DNA from: Bacteroidota bacterium
GTDB taxonomy: Bacteria; Bacteroidota; Bacteroidia; Bacteroidales; UBA7960
Reading direction: 5' to 3'
Assembly (NCBI GenBank): GCA_007694165.1
Contig: RECE01000327.1
Span: 1-32,735 of the forward strand
DNA length: 32,735 nucleotides
This document shows positions 7,962-15,658 of this stretch, one piece after another (positions within the stretch are counted from its first letter, which is position 1; each line of letters begins with the position of its first letter). Both the position numbers and the translations under genes were made by a program. Under the pieces are notes generated by a model. It made no database searches. It was not told where the DNA came from and saw only the letters and a program-made list of their open reading frames with translations.

Positions 7962-9884
7962 TCATGGTTTCTTTGCCCACCACAGAGGGGTAAGTACTTC
8001 GTCGGGTCCTCCAAGGAAACCTACTGCTTGTTGATATCCGGCAGGGTTACTGTTTTCAAGGCTTGAAGGGTATCTTAAACGCTGCGGAAAGAAGTTTACA
8101 TGGCTTTCCATATAAGTTGCATGCGTAAGTGCAGGAAGGTTTACCAGGGGTTCTTCTACCGATGGGTTTTCAAAGAAGGGAAGTCCCAGACGGCGCTGAT
8201 CATTCCATGCCTCCAGCGGTAACCATGGTGTTTGTGCCAGGTATTTCTGGGTAATGATCTTGGTAAGCTGATCATTCTTCACCGTACCGTTTTTGTACAA
8301 ATGATTAACGGGGAAAGTCATGGTATAGGTGCCTTCTTCTTTGGTATAACCGTCAATATAGGTCATGGTAAGCGTTGCAGGAGGTTCTGCTGTATGATCC
8401 CAGCTGGCTGAAGTGCCTGCACGATTGTAATTTTCTGATGCGAGGTAATCTGATACATACATGCCCAGGTTCCAGTAGTCGAAGCTGGCTGCAACACCAC
8501 TTTCATAGGCTGTTCTGGCATCCATGGGCACAGACCATCCTCTTGTGGCTGCTTCCGCAATCAGGAAATAGGTTTCCCAGTTTCCAAAGAAAACGCGGTG
8601 GTTATCACTTCTTCTGAATTCCTGACTTAATCGGGGATTAGCACCTACCCAACCAGCAAGTTGATTTCTTGCCCCTTTTGGTCCCCAGTTACCCAGGCTG
8701 GCAGCATTCCAGGTAAAGGAAGCGTCAATGGTTTCGGCTTCATATCCTATATCAGCAATAGCCGCCAGGTTTCGTTCAACAGTGATGGCGTCATCATTCC
8801 ATGAAGGGAAAAAGCTGAAGTTGGGATTGCTGAACCAACCGGGAACAATGAATTTGTGGTATGCACGCGGGTCCATATACTTATGCAAACCGTCAAACCA
8901 AAAACCTGCAGAAGGATCATTGGTGTATATGCCGAAATGTTGTTCGTAGCGCATACCCATATAGTCAGCCGGTTTGATATATCCATGTATACTTTCGGGC
9001 AGCTGACTTTCTGATGATATCCCTCCCAGTCCGATATAGAGATTGTTGAGAGTTGCCGAAAGGGGTTGGGCATTCCATTCTCGGGTCATTACTCCGGAAA
9101 GATCATCCCATCCACCCGGTCTTTCAGCTATTCTGAAAACCTCATTGGTTGACAAAAGGAGCTGCTGGGTTGCTGCTGCTTCAAATTCACTTCTGGCTTT
9201 GGCCTCATCTACTTCCGACAAGCGCATGGCCAGTCTTAATCTCATGGAGTTGCCATACTTTTGCCATTTAAGAAAGTCAAAGCCAAAAGCCTTGTCAAAC
9301 CGGGTTGTATTTTCCGGTACACTAATGGAAGGGTCAATTTTGGATGTTGCATCGCTTAGCTCTCCAAGCATGAAATAATACACTGTCTGAAGGTCACTAA
9401 ACTCGGGGTTTACTCCCTGAAAACCCTCAATAGCCATAGGGCCAAAATTATCGGCAAACTCACTCATGAGATACACGCGCCAGATACGGGCCACTTGCAA
9501 CATGTTGTAGGTGTAGGGATAGTCAACAGCTTCTTCCATTTTTTGCCCGGCCACAGTTACAGCAAGGTTGGCGGTTTTCAACCAACCCGATAATGAGCGG
9601 TAATAATCGCTGCTCCAGTCATCGCTGTAGCCTCCCAGGGCCAGAGAACCGTTAACACGCTGATGGCGCCCTGCAGTTTTCCAATACAATACAAAGGCTC
9701 TCTCTGCATCGTGTGGGTTCATTTGTGCTCCCGTTATGGAAGAATTAATGAAGTATTCTACCTGTACTTGTTCCAGGTTGGCCTCCTTGGGGTCTACATT
9801 TACGTCCAGAAAGTCATCTGAACATGCCGTAAACAAAAAGCTGCCTGCCAGGAGTATGAAAGCTTTTTTGAGTATAGTTTTCAT
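7962..9884 (-). CDS. SusD/RagB-like outer-membrane lipoprotein
   Basis: This is the surface lipoprotein partner of the SusC-like porin: it caps the transporter and binds its ligand. The signal peptide ends in the lipobox LFTAC with Cys at residue 21. The residues after it (SDDFLD) are acid-rich, matching the lipoprotein export signal that sends Bacteroidota lipoproteins to the cell surface. The N-terminal FLDVNVDPKEAN stretch and the following helical segments match the SusD-like family of nutrient-binding lipoproteins. At 640 residues it is longer than most SusD proteins (about 500-550). The Trp- and Tyr-rich stretches that may contain ligand-binding residues cannot be assigned without a structure. 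It starts 12 nt after susC, so the two are co-transcribed. The ligand is inferred from the adjacent glycosidases. Confidence 0.92.
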   Translation of the reverse strand: MKTILKKAFILLAGSFLFTACSDDFLDVNVDPKEANLEQVQVEYFINSSITGAQMNPHDAERAFVLYWKTAGRHQRVNGSLALGGYSDDWSSDYYRSLSGWLKTANLAVTVAGQKMEEAVDYPYTYNMLQVARIWRVYLMSEFADNFGPMAIEGFQGVNPEFSDLQTVYYFMLGELSDATSKIDPSISVPENTTRFDKAFGFDFLKWQKYGNSMRLRLAMRLSEVDEAKARSEFEAAATQQLLLSTNEVFRIAERPGGWDDLSGVMTREWNAQPLSATLNNLYIGLGGISSESQLPESIHGYIKPADYMGMRYEQHFGIYTNDPSAGFWFDGLHKYMDPRAYHKFIVPGWFSNPNFSFFPSWNDDAITVERNLAAIADIGYEAETIDASFTWNAASLGNWGPKGARNQLAGWVGANPRLSQEFRRSDNHRVFFGNWETYFLIAEAATRGWSVPMDARTAYESGVAASFDYWNLGMYVSDYLASENYNRAGTSASWDHTAEPPATLTMTYIDGYTKEEGTYTMTFPVNHLYKNGTVKNDQLTKIITQKYLAQTPWLPLEAWNDQRRLGLPFFENPSVEEPLVNLPALTHATYMESHVNFFPQRLRYPSSLENSNPAGYQQAVGFLGGPDEVLTPLWWAKKP

Positions 9885-9896
9885 AATATTTTTGTT

Positions 9897-12800
9897 TTAG
9901 AATGATACACTTAAGTTAAATAAAAAGGACCTGGTGGTGGGAGGTGCCGCATTTTCAAAGCCCAGTGCGTTGGTGCCTGTGGCAAATACCGATTCGGGAT
10001 CCACTCCGTTTAGATGGCTTTGAATGAGCCACACATTATTTACTGTAGCGCCCAATCTCACGGCTTGTACCGGAGTATTGACCAGTAAGCTGCGTGGAAG
10101 GCTGTAACTGAGATTGATGTACCTGAGCCTGATGTTGGTCGCATCATAAATATTGGCCTCGGTGATACCCAGGTTGCCTAATCCGGCTACAGTATTCCAG
10201 TATTCCTGCTGGGTTATTACTGTATTGTTGACAATGTATGTATCGTTTTCAGCATCATAGAATACACCTTCTACAATAAGATCGTCACGGTTTCCACCGG
10301 GAGTTGTAGCTTTGGCTGTACCCATTACCTGCATTACCTGGTTGGTCACGGAGAAAATTTCCCCACCAAAACGACCATCTACAAGAAAACTCATTGAGAG
10401 ACCCTTGTAAGCAAAAGTATTGGTGATGCCCATAAGTGCTTTGGGTTGCTGATTTCCTAATTTTTTACGTTCAGGGTCCATGCGGGGGTAGCCATTGGCA
10501 TCCACGATGATTTGCCCGAAGTGTGCACTTCCTTCATCTTCCACACGCAAATAACCTGTTCCGTAAATCTCACCGTACATGGCTCCTTGCTCAGCAAAAA
10601 CGAACAAATTGTCAAAACCACCCAGCTCATAAAGCAATACATCTTCTGCAAGGGATTCAACGGTATTCTTGTTGGTAGAATAGTTAAATTGTGTACTCCA
10701 TGAGAACCCGTTGGGATTGTCGAAGATTCTGGCATTGGTTACAAATTCTAACCCTACATTCTGAATATCTCCTGCATTGATTTTTCTGAATTCATAGCCG
10801 CTGAGGGGATCCATGGGCAGGTTGATAAGCTGACGGGTAGCATTAGACTTGTACCACGTGATATCAAAACCCAGACGGTTGCTGAAGAACCTGATGTCAG
10901 CACCAAATTCTGCTGCAGAAATGAGCTCATTTCTTACGTTGGGGTTAAAGAGGATATTTCTTGTATTGGCTGTCGTATTTCCCAGTGGGTCATTCCCGAT
11001 AGAGAAAGTATTGTAAAGCTCGTAAGGATCAAGTGAGTTCCCTACCTGAGCAACTGAGGCTCTCAGGCGACCAAAAGTAAACCAGGAAGGAAGTGGCGCA
11101 TTGAAAGTGCTGAGCATTTCGCTGAATACCAGAGAGGTGCTCACTGATGGATACAGGAATGAACGGTTGTCAAGGCTGAGGGTTGAAGACCAGTCATTTC
11201 TCAGGGTTCCTTCCACAAAGAAATAGTCATCCCAGTTGAACTGGAGTGACCCATACATGGAAAGGATTCTTTTTTGATGGAAAAACTCCTCAATAGTAGG
11301 ATTATTGATTCCGTTGTTCAATGCGAAAAGGTTGGGAACTTCCAGGTCACCGGAGTTGGATCTTAGGGCAGAGTACTCCTGCATCATGATACTACCTCCC
11401 AGGTTACCGGCAATACCCAGCCTGTCAATAATATTGTCGCGTGATGCCGATAACAAACCGCTGAAATTATGCTCGAAAAAGTTTTCCTTACCCATTTGGA
11501 AATTGCCTGTGGGAGATACAGGGCTTCCTGCATGGAGTTTCTTTTCGGTGGTTGTAGAATAAATATCCGACCCTGCAGATACTTCTGCTGTAAGCCAGTC
11601 TGTAATCTCATTCTTCACAGAACCTTGCAGCAAGACCCGGTCACGGGAGTCATCGTTAAGATTATAGCTGGTAGACCAGTAGGGATTTAACTGGCTTGAA
11701 CCCTCATACCAGCGCATGCCGCCGGTTTCGTTGGTAGATTCTTCAAATTGGCGTATATCCATGCTTACAGGTAACCTGTACATGGTGAAGAACGGATTGA
11801 AAGGGTTGTTTCCCAGTAAAGGACGATTGGTGGCATTTGAATTAAGGTATTGAACCTTGGCATCGATAGTCCAACTGTCATCGGCGCCAAAGCTTGTTAC
11901 GGCGCGTGTAAGCAGATTGTTTCTTGTAAGCTCTGCTCCGGGGATGAGTCCTTTGTCATCTCTGCGGGTGTAAGAGGTATAAACAGAGGTGTTGTTGACT
12001 TGCTGCTGGAACGAGAGGCTGTAATTCTGGTTGATTCCCACTTCGTTAAAAAAGTTTCCAACATTGTCGTAAGCTCTCAAGGGTGCTTGCGAACCATCCC
12101 AGTTGGTTACATTCTGGCCTTCAATTCGTGGCCCCCATGAAGAATTGGAAGTTGGGTTAAAAGTAGCATCCACCCCCTGCCCGAAAGTATTTTGCATCTC
12201 CGGGTTGGAAAACATGGTTTCAATACCCAGGGAAGAAGAAAAGGTAATCCCCAGTCCGGGTCTTGAAGCTCCTGACTTGGTGGTAATAAGGATAACCCCG
12301 TTACCTGCACGTGAACCATAAAGAGCAGCTGCAGAAGCACCCTTTAGTACAGAGATGCTTTCAATGTCGTCGGGGTTGATGTCCGCAATACCGCTACCCA
12401 TGTCAAGAGAGGGATTCCAGTAGTCGTTGTTTTCGGCTCCGGTAAAGTTTTGCAGGGGCATACCATCCACAATAATCAGGGGTTGGTTGTCGCCAGTGAG
12501 CGAGCTGTGTCCTCTCAATACAATTTTGGACGAAGAGGCGGGTCCGGCACTGGAGCGTATTACCTGCAATCCGGATACTTTTCCTGTAAGAGCATTGGCA
12601 ATATTGGCCTCTCTTGATTCAAGGAGTTGTTCTCCCTGGATTTCCTGAATGGCATATCCCAGTGATTTCATGTCGCGCTTGATTCCAAGCGCTGTTACCA
12701 CAAATTCATCAAGCATTAATAAATCGGGTACCATCGGTACATCGAGGGTCATAGAACGCTCTATCAGTATCTCTTCGGTGAGCATCCCGATAAAGGAAAA

Positions 12801-13016
12801 TACCAGTGTGCTTCCGGCAGGTGCTGACAAAGAGTAATTTCCATCTATGTCTGTAGTGGTGCCCTGGGTGGTTCCTTTGATGACTACTGTTACACCTGGC
12901 ATGGCTCCACCATCTGCCTGGTTGGTTACAGTACCTGTTATCCTGAGATCTTGCGCAAATACTTGCGTTGACAGCAATCCCAGCATTAAGCAGATGAGTA
13001 AAAATGTTCTTTGCAT
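9897..13016 (-). CDS. SusC/RagA-like TonB-dependent outer-membrane transporter
   Basis: This is a 1039-residue outer-membrane transporter that imports ligand with energy from TonB. In order it has a type I signal peptide (1-22, cleavage after VFA), a carboxypeptidase-regulatory-like domain (about 26-105, ending VFSFIGM), a TonB-box-like EFVVTALGIKRD, and a plug domain. The plug carries the SusC signatures LRGHSSLTGDNQPLIIVDGMPL and SVLKGASAAALYGSRAGNGVILITTKSG. A long beta-barrel follows, ending in the aromatic C-terminus LSVSF. No STN domain lies between the signal peptide and the first domain, so it is not of the type coupled to an ECF sigma/anti-sigma system. It lies 12 nt upstream of its SusD partner. 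Confidence 0.96.
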   Translation of the reverse strand: MQRTFLLICLMLGLLSTQVFAQDLRITGTVTNQADGGAMPGVTVVIKGTTQGTTTDIDGNYSLSAPAGSTLVFSFIGMLTEEILIERSMTLDVPMVPDLLMLDEFVVTALGIKRDMKSLGYAIQEIQGEQLLESREANIANALTGKVSGLQVIRSSAGPASSSKIVLRGHSSLTGDNQPLIIVDGMPLQNFTGAENNDYWNPSLDMGSGIADINPDDIESISVLKGASAAALYGSRAGNGVILITTKSGASRPGLGITFSSSLGIETMFSNPEMQNTFGQGVDATFNPTSNSSWGPRIEGQNVTNWDGSQAPLRAYDNVGNFFNEVGINQNYSLSFQQQVNNTSVYTSYTRRDDKGLIPGAELTRNNLLTRAVTSFGADDSWTIDAKVQYLNSNATNRPLLGNNPFNPFFTMYRLPVSMDIRQFEESTNETGGMRWYEGSSQLNPYWSTSYNLNDDSRDRVLLQGSVKNEITDWLTAEVSAGSDIYSTTTEKKLHAGSPVSPTGNFQMGKENFFEHNFSGLLSASRDNIIDRLGIAGNLGGSIMMQEYSALRSNSGDLEVPNLFALNNGINNPTIEEFFHQKRILSMYGSLQFNWDDYFFVEGTLRNDWSSTLSLDNRSFLYPSVSTSLVFSEMLSTFNAPLPSWFTFGRLRASVAQVGNSLDPYELYNTFSIGNDPLGNTTANTRNILFNPNVRNELISAAEFGADIRFFSNRLGFDITWYKSNATRQLINLPMDPLSGYEFRKINAGDIQNVGLEFVTNARIFDNPNGFSWSTQFNYSTNKNTVESLAEDVLLYELGGFDNLFVFAEQGAMYGEIYGTGYLRVEDEGSAHFGQIIVDANGYPRMDPERKKLGNQQPKALMGITNTFAYKGLSMSFLVDGRFGGEIFSVTNQVMQVMGTAKATTPGGNRDDLIVEGVFYDAENDTYIVNNTVITQQEYWNTVAGLGNLGITEANIYDATNIRLRYINLSYSLPRSLLVNTPVQAVRLGATVNNVWLIQSHLNGVDPESVFATGTNALGFENAAPPTTRSFLFNLSVSF

Positions 13017-13120
13017 GTCTTCTGATTTTTGTTAATAAATAATTTGATTTGTTGAATTGTTTATTAGAGTTTGCAGGCTTTTTTGAAACTACTTCCTGAG
13101 CTTTGACCTTTAACTCATTG

Positions 13121-13128
13121 CAAATTTA
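13121..13128 (-). promoter_or_regulatory. Putative -7 box of susCD
   Basis: On the minus strand the bases read TAAATTTG, a full match to the Bacteroidota -7 element and identical to the box ahead of the symporter. A TTTG lies 30 bp upstream (13159-13162), which is too far for a standard -33 element. The box leaves a leader of about 100 nt. Confidence 0.5.
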
Positions 13129-13137
13129 TGAAAAAAC

Positions 13138-13149
13138 TAAAACGATTTA
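13138..13149. promoter_or_regulatory. CG-centred near-palindrome upstream of the susC -7 box (possible operator)
   Basis: TAAAACGATTTA differs by one base from the perfect palindrome TAAATCGATTTA at 18227-18238, and both are followed by G. It lies 9 bp upstream of the susC -7 box, over the spacer/-33 area. A shared regulator site is inferred from two copies only. Confidence 0.3.
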
Positions 13150-13345
13150 GAAAAATCGCAAAAAAAATTTAATATAATCTTAATGTTGAAAGGAAATAGT
13201 TTGTAAATGCAGCCTTAAGCGCAGTGAGTCAGGGGTGTAATGTGGATGAATAAATCTGACAGAAAATTTATGGATGTTGACCGTAACACAATTATTGGGT
13301 GTATACTTAATTTAACGTTTTAGATTTCACCGAAACACACCCTGA

Positions 13346-14467
13346 TTATAGCATTTGTTTGCGCATGACCTTTAAATGTTCCTCACTCATTTGATGGTAA
13401 GAAAATAGGGTAACACCTGAGGCCCCTGCCTTTTTTGAAATATGGACAGCCTCTTCCAGCTCAGAAGGGGTAAGGGAGGGGATAAACAATCCTGAGTATA
13501 CCGGTGCCGGGTTTTTGAGTTCGCTGATTTGTTTCTCCAGGTTCTGGCCGATCCAGTCAAGGGGAGCGTTGTAAAAATTGTGATAGAGCATGGGGAAGTA
13601 GGCATCCATTTCCCACCGGCTCCATTGCTGTCTTACGCTTTCCCAGTTGGGGAATACTGCGGCAGTAGCTTTTTTGCCGGATTGCTTTACCGGGGGAATC
13701 AGGCTGTCGTTCACCAGGCTGGTGACCGAATCGTATCTGAATTGGCGCCACGCTTCACTGGCTGATGGGTCTGCCAAATCTTTCAATGGGTCAATGCCGG
13801 TTTTGTCTTTGAACAACTCACGGCAAACCGGGCAGAAGCAGTAATCGTATTCCGGATACTCCCTGTCCTGGACAATGTTGTAAACCGGCTGAAGCGCCTC
13901 AGCAATAATAACGTCGGGGAGCCTGATGTAGTCAAAATGAATTCCATCAAGTCCCTCTTTGGAAGCAAGCACTTCTACGTTGGAAGTGATGAATTTTTTT
14001 ACTCCGGGCTGATTGGGGCACATAAACCTGTAGTAGGGAACATATGCCGGATGCGTATGCGAGGGTTGACCCAGCCCGTTTACGGCATAAAACTCCGGAT
14101 GGTTTTCAATGTACCATGGATTGTTGTTGGGCATGGTCCACATCCAGGCATGTACTTCAATACCTGTTTCTTTGCCGATAGTGATGAGCTTATCCAATAG
14201 TGGCTCATGCACGGGCAGAAGTGAGGTTTCATACCAGGCCTGATGGGATGAGTATATCTGCACAAAAGCACCATCAAATCCGTTGGCTTTTAATTTTTCA
14301 AATATTGTGAACCACTCTTTTTCGGGTAACCCCGTCTCGGGTGTTATCCATACCCAGTTTCTCTGCTTATCAGAAATAGACTGGTTGCAGGAATGTAAAA
14401 TCCATGGGGCTATTGACAGGGAAATACCTGCTATCCCTGCGTTTTTCAGAAATTGTCTCCGCTTCAT
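13346..14467 (-). CDS. Glycoside-hydrolase-like family 10 (GHL10) lipoprotein
   Basis: This is a 373-residue exported protein with a TIM-barrel fold of the GHL10 type, a family related to glycosidases whose substrates are mostly unknown. The N-terminus has a twin-arginine-like motif (RRQFLKNA, residues 3-10), a hydrophobic stretch, and a lipobox LHSC with Cys 27, so it may be a Tat-exported lipoprotein. The family signature GLDGIHFDYIRLPD is at 172-185. Three close cysteines (C210, C212, C215 in the YCFCPVC segment) could bind a metal. The residues after Cys 27 (NQSISD) are not acid-rich, so a periplasmic location is more likely than the surface. It starts 27 nt after the CBM9-like gene and is probably co-transcribed with it. 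Catalytic activity is not proven for this family branch. Confidence 0.82.
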   Translation of the reverse strand: MKRRQFLKNAGIAGISLSIAPWILHSCNQSISDKQRNWVWITPETGLPEKEWFTIFEKLKANGFDGAFVQIYSSHQAWYETSLLPVHEPLLDKLITIGKETGIEVHAWMWTMPNNNPWYIENHPEFYAVNGLGQPSHTHPAYVPYYRFMCPNQPGVKKFITSNVEVLASKEGLDGIHFDYIRLPDVIIAEALQPVYNIVQDREYPEYDYCFCPVCRELFKDKTGIDPLKDLADPSASEAWRQFRYDSVTSLVNDSLIPPVKQSGKKATAAVFPNWESVRQQWSRWEMDAYFPMLYHNFYNAPLDWIGQNLEKQISELKNPAPVYSGLFIPSLTPSELEEAVHISKKAGASGVTLFSYHQMSEEHLKVMRKQML

Positions 14468-14494
14468 AATTTATATGTATAAGTTTTTATCCTT

Positions 14495-15580
14495 TCATTG
14501 TTTCCAGATTCTGCTGTCTTCAGTAATAAACCATTGTTGACTTTGGTCGGTAGAGGGAGCCCGGAGTATAAACCGGTTGGGTGTCGCTTCAAATCGCACT
14601 TGCAATGTTTCATACAACTCCTGATTGTCAGGGTTGAGCTCTTCCATGCTCTGGGCAAAATATCCCGTCTTTTGTCGAAAGGCGTATTGCTGATAATACA
14701 ATTCTCTGAGCAGGTACTTGATTTTTTCGTCAGGGTTGATTGCAAACGGTTCGGTTTCACCACCGGCTTCTATGCCCGAAAACTGCACGTACCCCCAATG
14801 TTCAGGTGTATGCATATTGATGGCCCATTGGGGCGACCACACCCAGTTGTATTCGGGAAAAGGCTTACCGGTTTCGGGGTTGATGGTTTTCTGATAAGTT
14901 CCGTCCACAATGTCCAGCTGCCATTGTACCCGCGAAAAGTTTACCCGCCATTGATCTCCGGGGTCGGGTTTGCGTTTGCCGGGAGCTGTTTCTGCAAGAA
15001 TTTTCCAGGGGAAGGCCATTTCTACAACCCACATGGTGTCGGTATCGGAAGGATCATTGATGGTTCCCTGCTTGTGAATTCCGTATCGGAAGCCTGCCAC
15101 ATCCCATGCACTTATGGGCAAACCACCATTTCGGTAGGGTTTGGTGAGCATCAGGTCCCAGATGGTGCCCAGGGCATTGATTTCCAGTTCGAAATAGTTG
15201 TGGGTGTCGCCGGAGGGGTCGATGAAAACTTCAAAATTATTTTCAAGAAAGATGATGGATTCCCTTTCGGTGAAAGTTGCCCAGATGTGGGGTTCTTCCA
15301 GTTGGGCGGCGATGTAAAAATACTCATCGTCCCAAAGCATCTTGACTCTTGTACGATAGTGGGGCAGAGGTTTAAGGCTCCCTTCAATATCCACAAAGTC
15401 TTCTGTCCAGGGTACCTGCTGCCAGTCGGGTTCATCCAGTTTGCCATCAAGAGTAATGGGGGCAGTGGCCCGATAACACACATAGTTGAGTGGCGGTTCT
15501 TCCAAAAGTTTGTGCTGTCCCGATCCTGTTAGTCCATAGGACAGCAATCCCATGATTAAGATGATGGCTCTGAAATTCAT
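14495..15580 (-). CDS. Secreted CBM9-like carbohydrate-binding protein
   Basis: This is a 361-residue secreted protein. A type I signal peptide (about 1-21, GLTGSGQH) is followed by a CBM9-like beta-sandwich domain of about 200 residues. Typical features are ITLDGKLDEPDW at 42-53, DDEYFYIAAQLEEP at 84-97, NNFEVFIDPSGD at 114-125, the YFELEINALGTIWD segment at 129-142, and the later WVVEMAFPW and WRVNFSRVQW strands. A helical C-terminal extension of about 80 residues follows (YLLRELYYQQYAF). It may bind glycan ends or hold a glycosidase on its substrate. It lies between the alpha/beta-hydrolase (78-nt gap) and GHL10 genes (27-nt gap). A long antisense frame exists but carries no recognisable protein. 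Confidence 0.85.
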   Translation of the reverse strand: MNFRAIILIMGLLSYGLTGSGQHKLLEEPPLNYVCYRATAPITLDGKLDEPDWQQVPWTEDFVDIEGSLKPLPHYRTRVKMLWDDEYFYIAAQLEEPHIWATFTERESIIFLENNFEVFIDPSGDTHNYFELEINALGTIWDLMLTKPYRNGGLPISAWDVAGFRYGIHKQGTINDPSDTDTMWVVEMAFPWKILAETAPGKRKPDPGDQWRVNFSRVQWQLDIVDGTYQKTINPETGKPFPEYNWVWSPQWAINMHTPEHWGYVQFSGIEAGGETEPFAINPDEKIKYLLRELYYQQYAFRQKTGYFAQSMEELNPDNQELYETLQVRFEATPNRFILRAPSTDQSQQWFITEDSRIWKQ

Positions 15581-15629
15581 TTTCTTTTTTTCTTTTTTTC
15601 GTTCTTATTACTGATTGTCTTTGTCATTT

Positions 15630-15655
15630 GGGAGTGTCACAGCACCTCCCTTTTT
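15630..15655. other. Hairpin in the hydrolase-CBM9 gap, T tract on the + strand
   Basis: GGGAGTG and CACCTCCC pair across a short loop (15630-15650), with one bulged base. On the + strand TTTTT follows (15651-15655). The flanking genes are on the minus strand, where no T tract follows the stem, so it is not a normal terminator for them. It could stop antisense transcription or act in RNA processing or stability. Confidence 0.45.
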
Positions 15656-15658
15656 ACT

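Larger units (their letters stand above)
13017..13345. other. Intergenic region between the GHL10-like gene and susC (both leftward)
   Basis: This 329-bp AT-rich gap holds no convincing ORF. It contains a -7 box candidate for susC (13121-13128) and a near-palindrome TAAAACGATTTA (13138-13149). A weak inverted repeat, GGGTGT near 13297 and ACACCC near 13336, has too large a loop to be a terminator. The likely susC leader is about 100 nt long. I see no clear terminator for the upstream trio, so read-through into susC is possible. Confidence 0.6.

Noticed and set aside
13297-13341. GGGTGT/ACACCC inverted repeat as a terminator for the GHL10 unit
   Set aside because: The arms are six bases with a loop of over 30 nt and no T tract on the minus strand.
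14498-15532. Open + strand frame of 344 codons antisense to the CBM9-like gene
   Set aside because: It lies fully inside the opposite-strand gene, which has a signal peptide and clear CBM9-like motifs. The antisense translation shows no recognisable domain and no export signal.
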